This document shows positions 24,019 through 34,652 of a stretch of DNA of 64,000 nucleotides, piece by piece. This DNA comes from Crossaster papposus (Eukaryota > Echinodermata > Asteroidea > Velatida > Solasteridae). Within the stretch, counting starts at the first letter, position 1. Each line of letters starts with the position of its first letter. Under the pieces are notes generated by a model. That model had not been told where the DNA came from. It was given only the letters and a program-made list of their open reading frames with translations, and searched no databases. The position numbers and the translations under genes are program-made. The stretch covers positions 682,001-746,000 of the forward strand of contig JBAIAA010000258.1 in the NCBI GenBank assembly GCA_037893245.1, given 5' to 3'.

Positions 24019-24739
24019 GATTCCTTTATGCTTGTCAATTCTTATCTAATCAAACACTTCCTTCGTAAATAACTAACAAATATCGTGGTACCTGGTTGGA
24101 GCAAAAGCAAAAAAGATATCTTCCGGTCTCCGTGTCATACTTTCTCAGCAATCCGGCAGAGATATATTTCGACGTCAACGAGCGGATGTTTATTCAATAT
24201 TCATTTTTTTGGGCACTGCAAAACGGTCTTAGTAGTACACAAACGAATGTGTCCGATTTTTCTTCAATAACATTAAGAGACTAAAAATGTGGTTGACACT
24301 GTTAAAGCCCTCGCATTCTGTTTTAACGCGTCCAGGCCTATGAGCTGGTTGTAAACATACTTGTTTAATACCGGCCAACCACATTTGTTTCCATTCATAC
24401 ATATATTATGATTAAAAAGTCAAAACAAGTAATACTTTTTTTTCAATTTTCGAGCCATTTGGTTCTCCAATTGTACCTTGTGTTTTGTGGAACACCACTC
24501 CTAAATGTTACTGTGCATCGCGCACGTGCGATAGACACGTGATATGGCTATACAGGGCTACGGACTCATTGGTTGTATTGCGCGTGCTGTGTTTTATCGC
24601 CCGTTTAAACATTACCACGTGTCGGCTCTCGATCAATGTAAATGGATAAACTGTCTCTTCAATTTATGCAGATTTAAATGCTCGTTTTTGCACAACATAG
24701 TTGCCCAGATAATTCCGTTTACCCACAACAGGGTATACG

Positions 24740-25186
24740 GGTCGGACATATTCGTCCGTCGGACGTAATGGGTCGGACATAATCGTCCGTCGGACGTAAT
24801 GGGTCGGACATAATCGCCCGTCGGACGTAATGGGTCGGACATAATCGTCTGTCGGACGTAATGGGTCGGACATAATCGCCTGTCGGACGTAATGGGTCGG
24901 ACATAATCGTCTGTCGGACGTAATGGGTCGGACATAATCGTCTGTCGGACGTAATGGGTCGGACATAATCGTCCGTCGGACGTAATGGGTCGGACATAAT
25001 CGTCCGTCGGACGTAATGGGTCGGACATAATGGTCTGTCGGACGTAATGGGTCGGACATAATCGTCCGTCGGACGTAATGGGTCAGACACAATCGTCCGT
25101 CGGACGTAATGGGTCGGACATAATCGTTCTTGGACGTCCAAAAATTACTGTCGGACGTAATGGAACAAGCGGACATAATGGGCGTG
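24740..25186 (-). repeat. 31-bp minisatellite array in duplication copy 2
   Basis: Identical to 16537-16983, unit for unit, at an offset of 8203. Confidence 0.9.
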
Positions 25187-25986
25187 AACACACGTACAAC
25201 GAAAATATTCATTTAAACTTTAGGCGGGGACAAAATTACTATCAGTAAGCTAGCGGGCGAACTAAAAGGATGACCATTATTTTAAGGAACGGTATGAACA
25301 GTACATGGAGGATGGTTAAGTTGCAGTTGGGGGAAATGAAGCATGCATGCATGTCAATTTATATGGATGGTGTACATGCAAGTGTTGCTTGGTAAAAGCG
25401 ATGTCACACTGTTGCGTATGGCACCAGCGTATGCGTTGCGTATTGAAATATCACTCATACGCAGGCCTACGCTGACATACGGTAGGGGTACGTTAGGGAT
25501 AGGTTGTATACGTTACAAGCACGGTGGCATACGCTGATATACGCTGGGATACGCCGAGGCCGAACTATTTTTTTAAGCATGCTTAAAAATTGTGTGCGTA
25601 TGCCTGCGTATGGTTCATACGCTAAGCATACGCTAGGCATACGCTATGCATACGCTGAATACGCCAGATGTACGCCTAAGAGGTAGGTTACGCATAGGTC
25701 GAGTACGCTGGACATAAGTTGCCATAGGTTGGCATGAAGGTTTACCATTCAGCTAGCGTATTGATAGCGCATTGATAGCGTATGATAACGTATGTCTGAC
25801 GTATCTGGAACGTATATAGACAAATTGGCGTATGCCTGACGATTGAGTAACGTATTTAGCTACCGTATTATTGGCGTATGGCCAGCGTATATCTCAGCGT
25901 ATTGCCGGCGTTTTGAGAAAGTATATATATATAGGCTTCTATTTCTAGCTCTTCTTCAGTTCTTCTTTGACCTTAGACCAGAGAGG

Positions 25987-27148
25987 ATGGAGCTAGCTCT
26001 TCTCCAGCACTATCATGATCTGATCGATTTTGCAGTTCACCAGATCCAACAGAACATAATCTGAAGGAGGAGGAGAAGAAGAAGAAGACGTGAATTTTGG
26101 GTGAGACCATGGATCGGCAGGCGACGGCAGTTTGACCTCTACGACAAGCTTTTGGTGGAGCTCCGAAACGAAGACCAAAGACCATTCAAGAACTTCATGC
26201 GGATGACCCCCCCCCCCCCCCCCCCCGAGATGTTCGATGAGCTGCTAGCCAGAGTGGGTCCAGGATCACAAAAAACACACCTGGTACAGGGATCCCCTGG
26301 AGCCTGGCCTGAAGCTTGCACTGACTTTGCGCCACCTTGCCTCTGGGAGCAAGTACTCAGATGTACAGATGTACAACAGTACAGATGGAGAGTCCCCCAC
26401 AACACCCAGTCAATCGTCGTCAGAGAGGTTTGCCAAGCCATAATCGATGAGTACATGCCCGAGGTGATGTCCTGCCCCACCAGTCCTAAGGGATGGTGTG
26501 CCATACATATCTGACAAGTTCCTCGATAAATGAAACTTCCCCTAAACATGTGGTGCACTAGATGGGAAGCACATTGAGTGGTTCTCAATATTTCAACTAC
26601 AAGGGATTATATTATGTTGTACTCATGGCCCTTGAAGACGCGGAGTCCAAGTTCATCTGGGCAGACGTCGGTGGTACAGGATGAGCATCACAATAACTGT
26701 GAAACCAAGGAATGTGTTAAAGACGGTACCATAGGATTCCCTGCCCCCGATCCTCTACCCAATGACTACCAGGATGTTCCCTACTTCGATCTTCATCGGC
26801 GACGACGCCTTTGCCCTCCGAGACACCATGATGAAGCCATACAGGCTCCGGGGGCTAGACGATGAAGAGAGGATAACTACAGGCTTTTCCGCACCAGAAC
26901 GGTGGTGGAAAATGCCTTTGGCATCCTAGCGAAACTCTTCCAAGTTCTGCTGACTACCATGCAGCACCATCCCCTCTACTATCAAGGTCATTGTGAAAGC
27001 CTGCATTGTCCTTCACATACTGGTGAGGATACGGTACCCTGGACTCCAGAACCAGCAGCTCGACCGTGCAGTGAACATGAACCGTGACTTCATCCCTGGA
27101 GCATTGAGAAAGGAGAGCAACTTGTACGACACACATTGCTGGCAGTAA
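25987..27148 (+). pseudogene. Harbinger transposase pseudogene, copy 2
   Basis: Carries the same frame disruptions as 17784-18956. With a 20-C tract the reading frame across the proline run differs from copy 1. The RRRQFDLYDKLLVEL segment therefore reads through to EMFDELLARVGP in one frame here. It is still broken further downstream. Confidence 0.85.
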
Positions 27149-27716
27149 CACCTCCACCAAGAAAGGAAAGATACAGAGGAACCTCCTGAAGCATGGGCCA
27201 ACTCCCCAGCAGATCCAGTTCGTTCCTTGGCAAGACAAGACGATTTCGAGGATTTGGCTGTGGTGACTATTGTTGTGGTGACTCTTGTTGTAGTGACTGA
27301 CAACACTGTTGTTGTAGTGACTGTTAATGTAGTCACTGTTGTGTCATCCTAGAGACTATTTTTTGTTAAATGTTATTACTATGTACCATTATTATCATGT
27401 GTCGTTATTATTGAACATTTTTTTTTGGAAAAAACATTGGGTGTTTATCATACTTTTTTAATTGAAATTTAATTTGACTACACTGTAAACATTACTACAC
27501 TACACTACTTTGACATGATGTATAACCCGCTACTTTATCACAACAGTCACGACTTCTTTCCTTTTGGTGTTGGCAGTTCCCCATCCTGAGAACCGAGATC
27601 AAGAGGAGAATCCAGGTAGCCACTAAGTCCTTAGATGTTGGACAGACCGGAAATGTTCGGGAAGCTGGTCTGTAAGGCTGTGCCTGAACTAGGCTGGGTT
27701 GGACTGGGCTGGTTCC

Positions 27717-28464
27717 TCAGTAACTGGGCAGCAGAACCCAAGGCGGCAGACACTGTGGTGGTGGTGGGGTGCGCTGTTGATGCTGCTGCTGCTGCTGCTG
27801 AGTTTGCTGAGAAGGTTGCTGAGGAGAAGGCATCATGTGATGTAGAGAAGGATGTGGAGGCATCTGCTGATGTCGATTCTGTAAGGGTTGCTGGTGGTAC
27901 TGCTCATTGTACTCCATAGATTGTGAACCTCACACTGATGATGCTGGAGGCACGTTTCTCCACATGTGGGGAGCTGGCTGATAGTTGGTGAGGTGCTTGA
28001 GAGTGGCGGGCTTGCTGGGTTTCTTGGATGGGGGAGCTCCCATGGCACTTGGAATGTCATCATCCATCAGGTCAGACAGCAACCTGTTGATGGTGGACCT
28101 TGTCTTCTTGTACTTGGCCTTGGACATGGTCAGCAGGCTGTCTCGAATGTAGTTGGCAAAGGCTGTTCGGGCTGTGATGGGCTGCTTCTGGGCTTTGGAA
28201 ATGTCCTTGAGGATGGTGCGTGACTCAGTAACTTATCTTCTGTAGGGACTCAAGGAGGGCGCCGTCCGGTTCCTGAGGTCACTTGCGTGATACTGATGGG
28301 GGGCTTGAGGGGGTAGGGGTGAGCTCATCCAGGCCAATTTCCAGGTCAGCGGAGGCATTCTCGGCAGCATCAAGATATCTTGCAATGTGAAAATACCGCC
28401 GCTTATAGCCACTTGTCACGTGATAGGCGGCACGCTGGGCATGCGCTGTGAATACGCTACTCAT
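27717..28464 (-). pseudogene. Harbinger accessory gene, copy 2
   Basis: Identical to 19525-20272, with the same frame breaks, BESS-like segment and Gln/Pro-rich tail. Confidence 0.55.
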
Positions 28465-30402
28465 ACGCTACTAATACGCTGGCCATACGCAGCCCATACG
28501 CTGGTTATACGCTGACATACGCTGGTCATACGCTGGCAGACGCTGACATTTGCTGACATTCGCTGGTCATACGCAGGCTATACGCTGGCCGTACGCTACT
28601 CATACGCTACAAATAGGTTCAATACGGTAAGTATACGCACAATTCTGTATTTGTTGTGCGTATGCAAAATATTTTTTGAATTTTAATACGCAAATCATAC
28701 GCTGGTGCCATACGCAACAGTGTGACAGCGCCTTAAGTCACTACCGGTACTGGAATAAATCGCGTATTTTGTCACAACAGCATTAAACCATAGCCTAATT
28801 AATAGACTGCTATAATTGTAGAGCATTACTATTAACTCTACATAGGCCCCTATCCTACCTTAGACTGCACTGTCCTTGACCTTGTTTATCTTCTTGACAT
28901 TCCCGTCGTTCACGTCACACGAGTTCAACGGTAATTCTCATTTTCGAGATTTTGTTTTGGTATTTAACGGAAAAACATGATGTACCAGCGTGTTATTTAC
29001 ATATTTTATGACCATTTCATGCATATTTTTGACAATTTTGTTAACTCCATACAGCTGTATTTTGATTGACAAATACGGGGCTTTTTCGTACCGAAGCCAT
29101 TTGTTTGTGTACACGTTTGTAACCACATGTGATAGTTTGACCGAGCTAATGGCGGACCACGCCTGTAGCAACCGTTGCTAAGTTACCTGAACAAAACTCG
29201 TAATCGTATTGGTCAATGCGCGCGTAGTGATTGACAGGCCGGATCGGTCCATTAACTAAGCATATTTTCACAATATAAAGATTGTGTTTTGGCAGTTAAC
29301 GAATGGTTACGTTTAATAATACCAAAACCGCTCAAGTAGACGGATTTGTTGACTGAGTAAACTCGTGTCAATCCTAGCGTTTTTCTTTTATTTTGCATTG
29401 GTACACTAAGATAGCGTGTAATAACTGCTGCCATAGTAATAATATGCTTATTATGTATTGTTTACTGATTTTATAAAACCAAATAGAAAAAAACCACTAA
29501 CAATCTGACTTTCTATGAATTTGAAACCAAAATAAAAACCTTCAGATGTCATTTTTGAATAATAATTTGTCTTACTATACAAAGATACATTTGGCAGTGT
29601 GCTTCATAGGCCAAAGTTTAATAGAGCACCCTGTACGACTCACTATATTACAACTGTGAACCGAGTGCTTGCATGTTACTAGATATTTCTGCGATATGAA
29701 CATGATATAGTTTTGTGCACCACAATATTTGTTATAATGTAAAAGAAAGCAAGGTAAAATCGTGATTGAACAGTACAATTTTAACAGGGCGAAACAACAT
29801 TAATTATATCAGGGTAGCATAAAATGTTCACAGGGCGGGCCACCCTGCTAAAAGTGATTGTGGAGAACAAGGGCCCTTTTCCAAACCTCCAGGCTTCGGC
29901 TTTATGGGCTCCGGCTTCAATTTATGAGGCTTCGTCTTCACGAGTCTCCGCGGCAAGCCTTAAAGCTTTGGAACGCTGAGGCTTCGGGAGGCTTCGGCTG
30001 GCTTCGACTAGCGACTTTGTGCCATTCGGGATGCTTTGTTACATTTCGTTTAGTTACCGGGCTATGGGTGGAAACATTGCCACAATTAACGGCTGAAGCG
30101 ATATTATTTTGCGCCTGCTTTCACTATGTAAACTTTTTACATGTATCTATGCCATTTATCCACTGAGGACCAACTGCAATAGAATTACAAAATAAGTGGG
30201 CACACAGATATTTCAAAAGAAAACCTGCAAAAGAAGATCCCAATGTTAAGATCCTCAATTTGCTGTGACTTGAAACCCCTATAGTCCAGTGGCTTAGCGC
30301 CAATGTTTGGCAAAATCGTGACCCGCCGGATTAAAGCACCAAACTTGGCACACTTGTTCTATAGGACCCACTGAACAATTCTAGAGGGGGGTGCCCGGCT
30401 TA

Positions 30403-30440
30403 GGTGACCTAGGTCAAGGTCAGGCCGAGGTCAAAGGTCA
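30403..30440 (+). promoter_or_regulatory. Nuclear-receptor half-site cluster in the left terminus
   Basis: Contains TGACCTAGGTCA (inverted half-sites, zero spacing), TCAAGGTCA (the extended half-site used by ERR and NR5A receptors) and AGGTCAAAGGTCA (DR1). Weaker versions recur at 30574-30606, 34161-34198, 34328-34365 and, almost intact, at 34501-34540. Binding is inferred from motif identity only. Confidence 0.4.
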
Positions 30441-30710
30441 CATGTTAAATAATATTTTATAAATTCAGATAAGATTGCAAATAAAGGCTGCCAAGCTAGA
30501 TTTGAAGGCACTAAATTGTTTGCACGTGTTCTATAAGACCAACATAATCGCCCTAGAGGGGGTGTACAGTTTTGGTGACCTAGGTCAAGGTCAGGTCAAA
30601 GTTCATATGACATATATTACTGAAGAAATTACTGTAGAAATGCAGATATGATTGCAAATCAAAGTTTTTGTGCATACCACCTCTAACCAAAAGTGAGGGT
30701 CAAGAAAAGT

Positions 30711-32597
30711 ATGCCTTATGTGAAAAATCTATCAGACGCTCAACTCTCCCACATTGAACTGGTAGCATTGGGCAGGGGTCTTAACTTCATCCCGACCCCC
30801 CAAAAACCAAAAAGGTCGACCATCCTTCGCCATTCCCGATCCTTCTTCAGAAAGATGAGATTACGGTTAAGAATGGCAGGGAGAGTCAGACCTATAAGCT
30901 CACACCCGTTCAAACTACCTTCAACTTGGACTCCCCAACCTACCTTCAATCTAAACCTAGAGTCATATATTGAAGGCACTCTGGAGGAACTATCCAGACT
31001 GAAAATTCAAAATGTCAAACTAAATATAACAAAAGCAGAACGTGTTGCGCTATCTGGCCTTAAGAAAAGACAGGATATTATCATCAAACAATTCGATAAA
31101 GGCCGCGGTGTGTGCGTCCTTAACAAACAAGACTACATACGTGAAGGGACACGACAATTAACAGGCCCCCACTATGAAGAAATTAACAGGGACTTGACCG
31201 ATGAAACCGCGGAATTAGTCTCTCAAGCCATACGCCAACTCTACGTGGACGGACTCATATCGAAAGACATATCAGAGTTTCTTAACCCCCGCAACCACGA
31301 CATTAAAACACCTTGCCTTTACCTCCTACCGAAAGTTCACAAAAAAGTACCAGAAGGAACACGGTTCGTGGGGAGGCCAATCATTAGTGGTTGCGGAGGA
31401 CCGACTCAATCCATATCCAAATACATAGACTATTTTTTGCTCCCAATTGTCAAACAGCAAAGCACATACACACGCGATTCTGGGCATGTGCTTGAAAAAC
31501 TAAAAAACCTGACATTGGAGCAAGATAACTTATTGATGACACTGGATATAGTATCCATGTACACTAACTGCCCACAAGATGAGGCAATTGAATCAGTTTG
31601 TGACGCACTTGCAATGGCCGATGACAGACTATACGCAATACCCAAGCCCACAACAGACCACGCGCGACGTCTCCTTGAACTCATTATGCGTCTAAACACG
31701 TTTGAATTTAATGGCAAGTTTTTCAGACAAAAAATTGGCGTGGCCATGGGCAGCGAATGCAGTCCGGAGATTTGTGACATAACTCTATTCAAATACGAAC
31801 AAGACAAAATCCTCCCTCACAATCCCTCAATTGTGAGCTACATGAGATATAGAGACGATATTCTCATAATCTTTAACGGAAATGAAAAGCAGGCTGTTGA
31901 CCTAGTGCAATCACTTAATAAAATGCACCCTACGCTGAAGTTCACGTCTGAGATCTCGCACCGCCAAGTCACCTTTCTCGACCTTATTATCTACAAAGGC
32001 GAACGATTTATACATGAAGGGATATTGGATACTCGAGTCGCTACCAAAAAAACTGATACATTTCAGTACCTAGCTCGAGATTCAGCACACCCTAAGTCGG
32101 TATTTGGCGGATTAATCAAGGGCGAAGTGACCAGATACAAACGTATATGTACCCATTCAAAAGACTTTGAGGAGAGGGTTGAATTCTTCAAAGACAAACT
32201 TCAAAAGCGCGGATACACAAACGAAGACCTAGCTCTCCTTTCTCAAAGGGGAAAGACTCCCGCGGACCCTAAGCGTGAAAAAAACAAAAACAATATCCCA
32301 CTGGTGTTCGTCCTACCATACTACCCACATGTCGCGCACCCAGCCCTGAAACGGGCTATCCTCAAACACTGGCCCTTGATTAGCGAAAACGAATATCTGA
32401 ATAGGCTATTTGATACCCAACCCATCCTGGCATACAAACGGCACAAAAACATAAAAGATGAACTTGTTCGATCTAGGACTAAAGCATCTCAACAATCCAA
32501 CCAAGAGGAACAAAATCTTGATGAGGAGAATCTGCAAATTCTATTGGAACTATTGAAAGAACAAAACAATGATCAAAGAAATGGATCTCAAGACTAA
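30711..32597 (+). CDS. Penelope-type reverse transcriptase
   Basis: An intact frame of 628 codons from the first ATG (30711); an in-frame GTG lies upstream. It has the N-terminal ALGRGLNFIPTP motif of the family, a DKGRGVCVLNKQDY block, LYLLPKVHK and GRPIISGCG..QSIS. These are followed by LDIVSMYTN (catalytic Asp about residue 279), AMGSECSPEI, and the catalytic YRDD (about 380-383), where Penelope enzymes usually have Y-I-D-D or Y-V-D-D. The C-terminal VLPYYPHVAHPALKRAIL...KHWPLI and AYKRHKNIKDELVRSR segment is the usual linker before GIY-YIG, but the protein ends there with an acidic/Gln tail. It is likely an endonuclease-free type or one using an N-terminal or separate nuclease not seen here. 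Confidence 0.85.
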   Translation: MPYVKNLSDAQLSHIELVALGRGLNFIPTPQKPKRSTILRHSRSFFRKMRLRLRMAGRVRPISSHPFKLPSTWTPQPTFNLNLESYIEGTLEELSRLKIQNVKLNITKAERVALSGLKKRQDIIIKQFDKGRGVCVLNKQDYIREGTRQLTGPHYEEINRDLTDETAELVSQAIRQLYVDGLISKDISEFLNPRNHDIKTPCLYLLPKVHKKVPEGTRFVGRPIISGCGGPTQSISKYIDYFLLPIVKQQSTYTRDSGHVLEKLKNLTLEQDNLLMTLDIVSMYTNCPQDEAIESVCDALAMADDRLYAIPKPTTDHARRLLELIMRLNTFEFNGKFFRQKIGVAMGSECSPEICDITLFKYEQDKILPHNPSIVSYMRYRDDILIIFNGNEKQAVDLVQSLNKMHPTLKFTSEISHRQVTFLDLIIYKGERFIHEGILDTRVATKKTDTFQYLARDSAHPKSVFGGLIKGEVTRYKRICTHSKDFEERVEFFKDKLQKRGYTNEDLALLSQRGKTPADPKREKNKNNIPLVFVLPYYPHVAHPALKRAILKHWPLISENEYLNRLFDTQPILAYKRHKNIKDELVRSRTKASQQSNQEEQNLDEENLQILLELLKEQNNDQRNGSQD

Positions 32598-34090
32598 AAC
32601 AAAATAAATAAGTCAAACCCCCCCCCCCCCCCCTTGTACTTGCCATGCGTCATATAAACCGACACACAAATAAAAACAAGGAAAGCAAAATGAATTATAT
32701 AAGAGGGTGGTGATGAAGTGCATGATATAGCACAGAAAATATGCCCTGCTCCCCTTCCAAAAAAGGGAAAAAAAGAGGGGACGGCATATTATCACCGGTA
32801 ATAATCAATCACTGTGTGAACTAAAAACAAAGGGACCACTGTGGCAATACACAAACCAGTCATTGCGTCGCCAAAATCAGAGACAGGGTTTGAAACTCCC
32901 GCTTTTAGGGAATGTCTAACCCAATTGGCCTGCAGACGTTTGATGTATTTGCCCGTCCACGAACTCCAACCACGGACTGTCATCTAGCAGAGATAATGTG
33001 GCCAAAACTGACCCCCAGATGCGTGTCTTACACAACAAAGGAAAAAAGAGTTAAGAATTACGCTCTGGAGAGACCAGTCAAACAGCCACCTTCTAGCATA
33101 CCCACTAGTTAACGTACAATTACAGATTTATCTCGGCAGATCAGTCACAAATACAATTCATATGATACTTGTCAGCAGAACCTTTTCCGCGTCTCAAAAA
33201 AATAACGAAAAGCACGGAGGGGTTCTTTTGAAACTTGTACACGAAACACCCCCCCCCCCCCCCCCCCCCCCCATTCCTACAGACTGCAATCTCGCAGAAA
33301 AAAAAGGGGCCTGAACTGACCTCCCATGAAGCGTAGGGCCTATATCACTAGAAAAAAACCTTAAATTAAGAATTACGCTCTGGGCGGGATAGTTACGCAA
33401 CCACACTGCTGGCATACCAGCACATCATAAATTATACAGATTTATCTCTGCAGACCAAGCCACCACCTAAAATCCAATGATACTTCACGCAGCAGAACTG
33501 CTTCAGCATCTCCAAAAAAAATTACGAAAACGATGAGAAAAAGTTCTGACTTGTGACAACTCCCATAAACACCCTCCCCTTCCCACATAGAATGAGTTCT
33601 GATTCACTGCAGCTAACTCTAGAATTGATCAAAAAAAAGACAAAAAAATTAACTGATCATTCCTTGAAGTATGCCTGCATAAACCGGTTTCTCTGTGCTA
33701 TACCTTCTTGCAAAAGCACTCCATTAGAATTATAATAGCCTCACAGAAAAAGAAAGAAAATTCCACAAAACCCAATATTACACGTCCTTCACGTTAATGT
33801 CCTTCCCAGGTGACCGAGAATCGCTCTAAAAATTAAAAAAAACGTGACTGACATGTATGATTACGCTGCTTCCCAATAAACACAAAAACAACGTGAGAAT
33901 TCTGGTCTTTGACAATTATCAAAGTTGTCCAGTGCCTTTAAGCCATCACTTAAACAACATCACTTTTTCTGTTTGAACATTTCAATCTAAAAAACTCTAC
34001 AACATATATGGCCGCCATCTTGGATTTATTTAAATAAACATTTGAAATTTTGATTTAAATTGTTAAGTAGCTTAATTTGTAAGAATCTCC
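32598..34090. repeat. 3' region of the Penelope-like element with about 310-bp imperfect tandem units
   Basis: About 32950-33270 and 33275-33590 share AAGAATTACGCTCTGG, ATACAGATTTATCTC-like and AGCAGAAC blocks in the same order. A third, weaker unit follows. Poly(C) tracts of about 16 (32618-32633) and 24 (33249-33272) interrupt it. No coding capacity is seen. Confidence 0.6.
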
Positions 34091-34652
34091 ATGTTTGTGG
34101 AACCTTTGATTTTTTTCACTTAACCAATCATATCTGCATTTATACAGTTTTATATGCCATGTGACCTTTGACCTCGGCCTGACCTTGACCTAGGTCACCC
34201 AAATCGGGACCCCATCAAGAATAGTCCTTTAGGTCCTTGAAAACAAGTATACGATTTAAAGCCTATCTTAATTGTCAACCTTGATTTGCAATCATAGATC
34301 TGCATTTATGCAGTATTATATGCCTTGTGAACTTTGACCTCAGCCTGACCTTGATAAAGGTCATCCCAACCGGACACCCCTTCTACAATGGTTCTATTGG
34401 CCCTATAGAGCAACTCTACACAATTAAGTGTCTAAAATATTGCTTGTCAACCTTGATTTGCAATCATAATGTGCATTTAAACAGCATTATTATATGCCAC
34501 GTGACCTTTGACCTCAGGCTGACCTTGACCTAGGTCACCTAAGCCGGGCACCCCCCTCTAGAATTGTTCAGTGGGTCATATAGAACAAGTGTGCCAAGTT
34601 TGGTGCTTTAATCCGGCGGGTCACGATTTTTTCACTAAGCCACCGGACTACT

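Larger units (their letters stand above)
25396..28733 (+). mobile_element. PIF/Harbinger transposon, duplication copy 2
   Basis: Same termini, TAA duplication, iteron arrays and two genes as 17193-20541. It arose with the segmental duplication rather than by transposition, since the flanks are duplicated too. The poly(C) tract is 20 rather than 31 C. Confidence 0.9.
21862..30053. repeat. 8.2-kb tandem duplication, copy 2 (8,192 bp)
   Basis: Every feature of copy 1 recurs in the same order and orientation: truncated Ginger-type gene, minisatellite, Harbinger. No base difference other than the shorter poly(C) was noticed, including in frames without selective constraint. This implies a very recent event or an assembly duplication. 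Confidence 0.95.
30282..34652 (+). mobile_element. Penelope-like retroelement with long inverted termini
   Basis: A single reverse-transcriptase gene lies between inverted terminal regions. Left end 30282 onward (TAGTCCAGTGGCTTAG, then ATCGTGACCCGCCGGATTAA) is matched by the inverted right end up to 34652. Inside each terminus are about 150-bp units, two on the left and three on the right, each with a GGTGACCTAGGTCAAGGTCA-type block and an ATGATTGCAAATC block. Penelope-like elements often have complex direct or inverted terminal copies. No GIY-YIG domain is visible within these limits. Confidence 0.75.
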
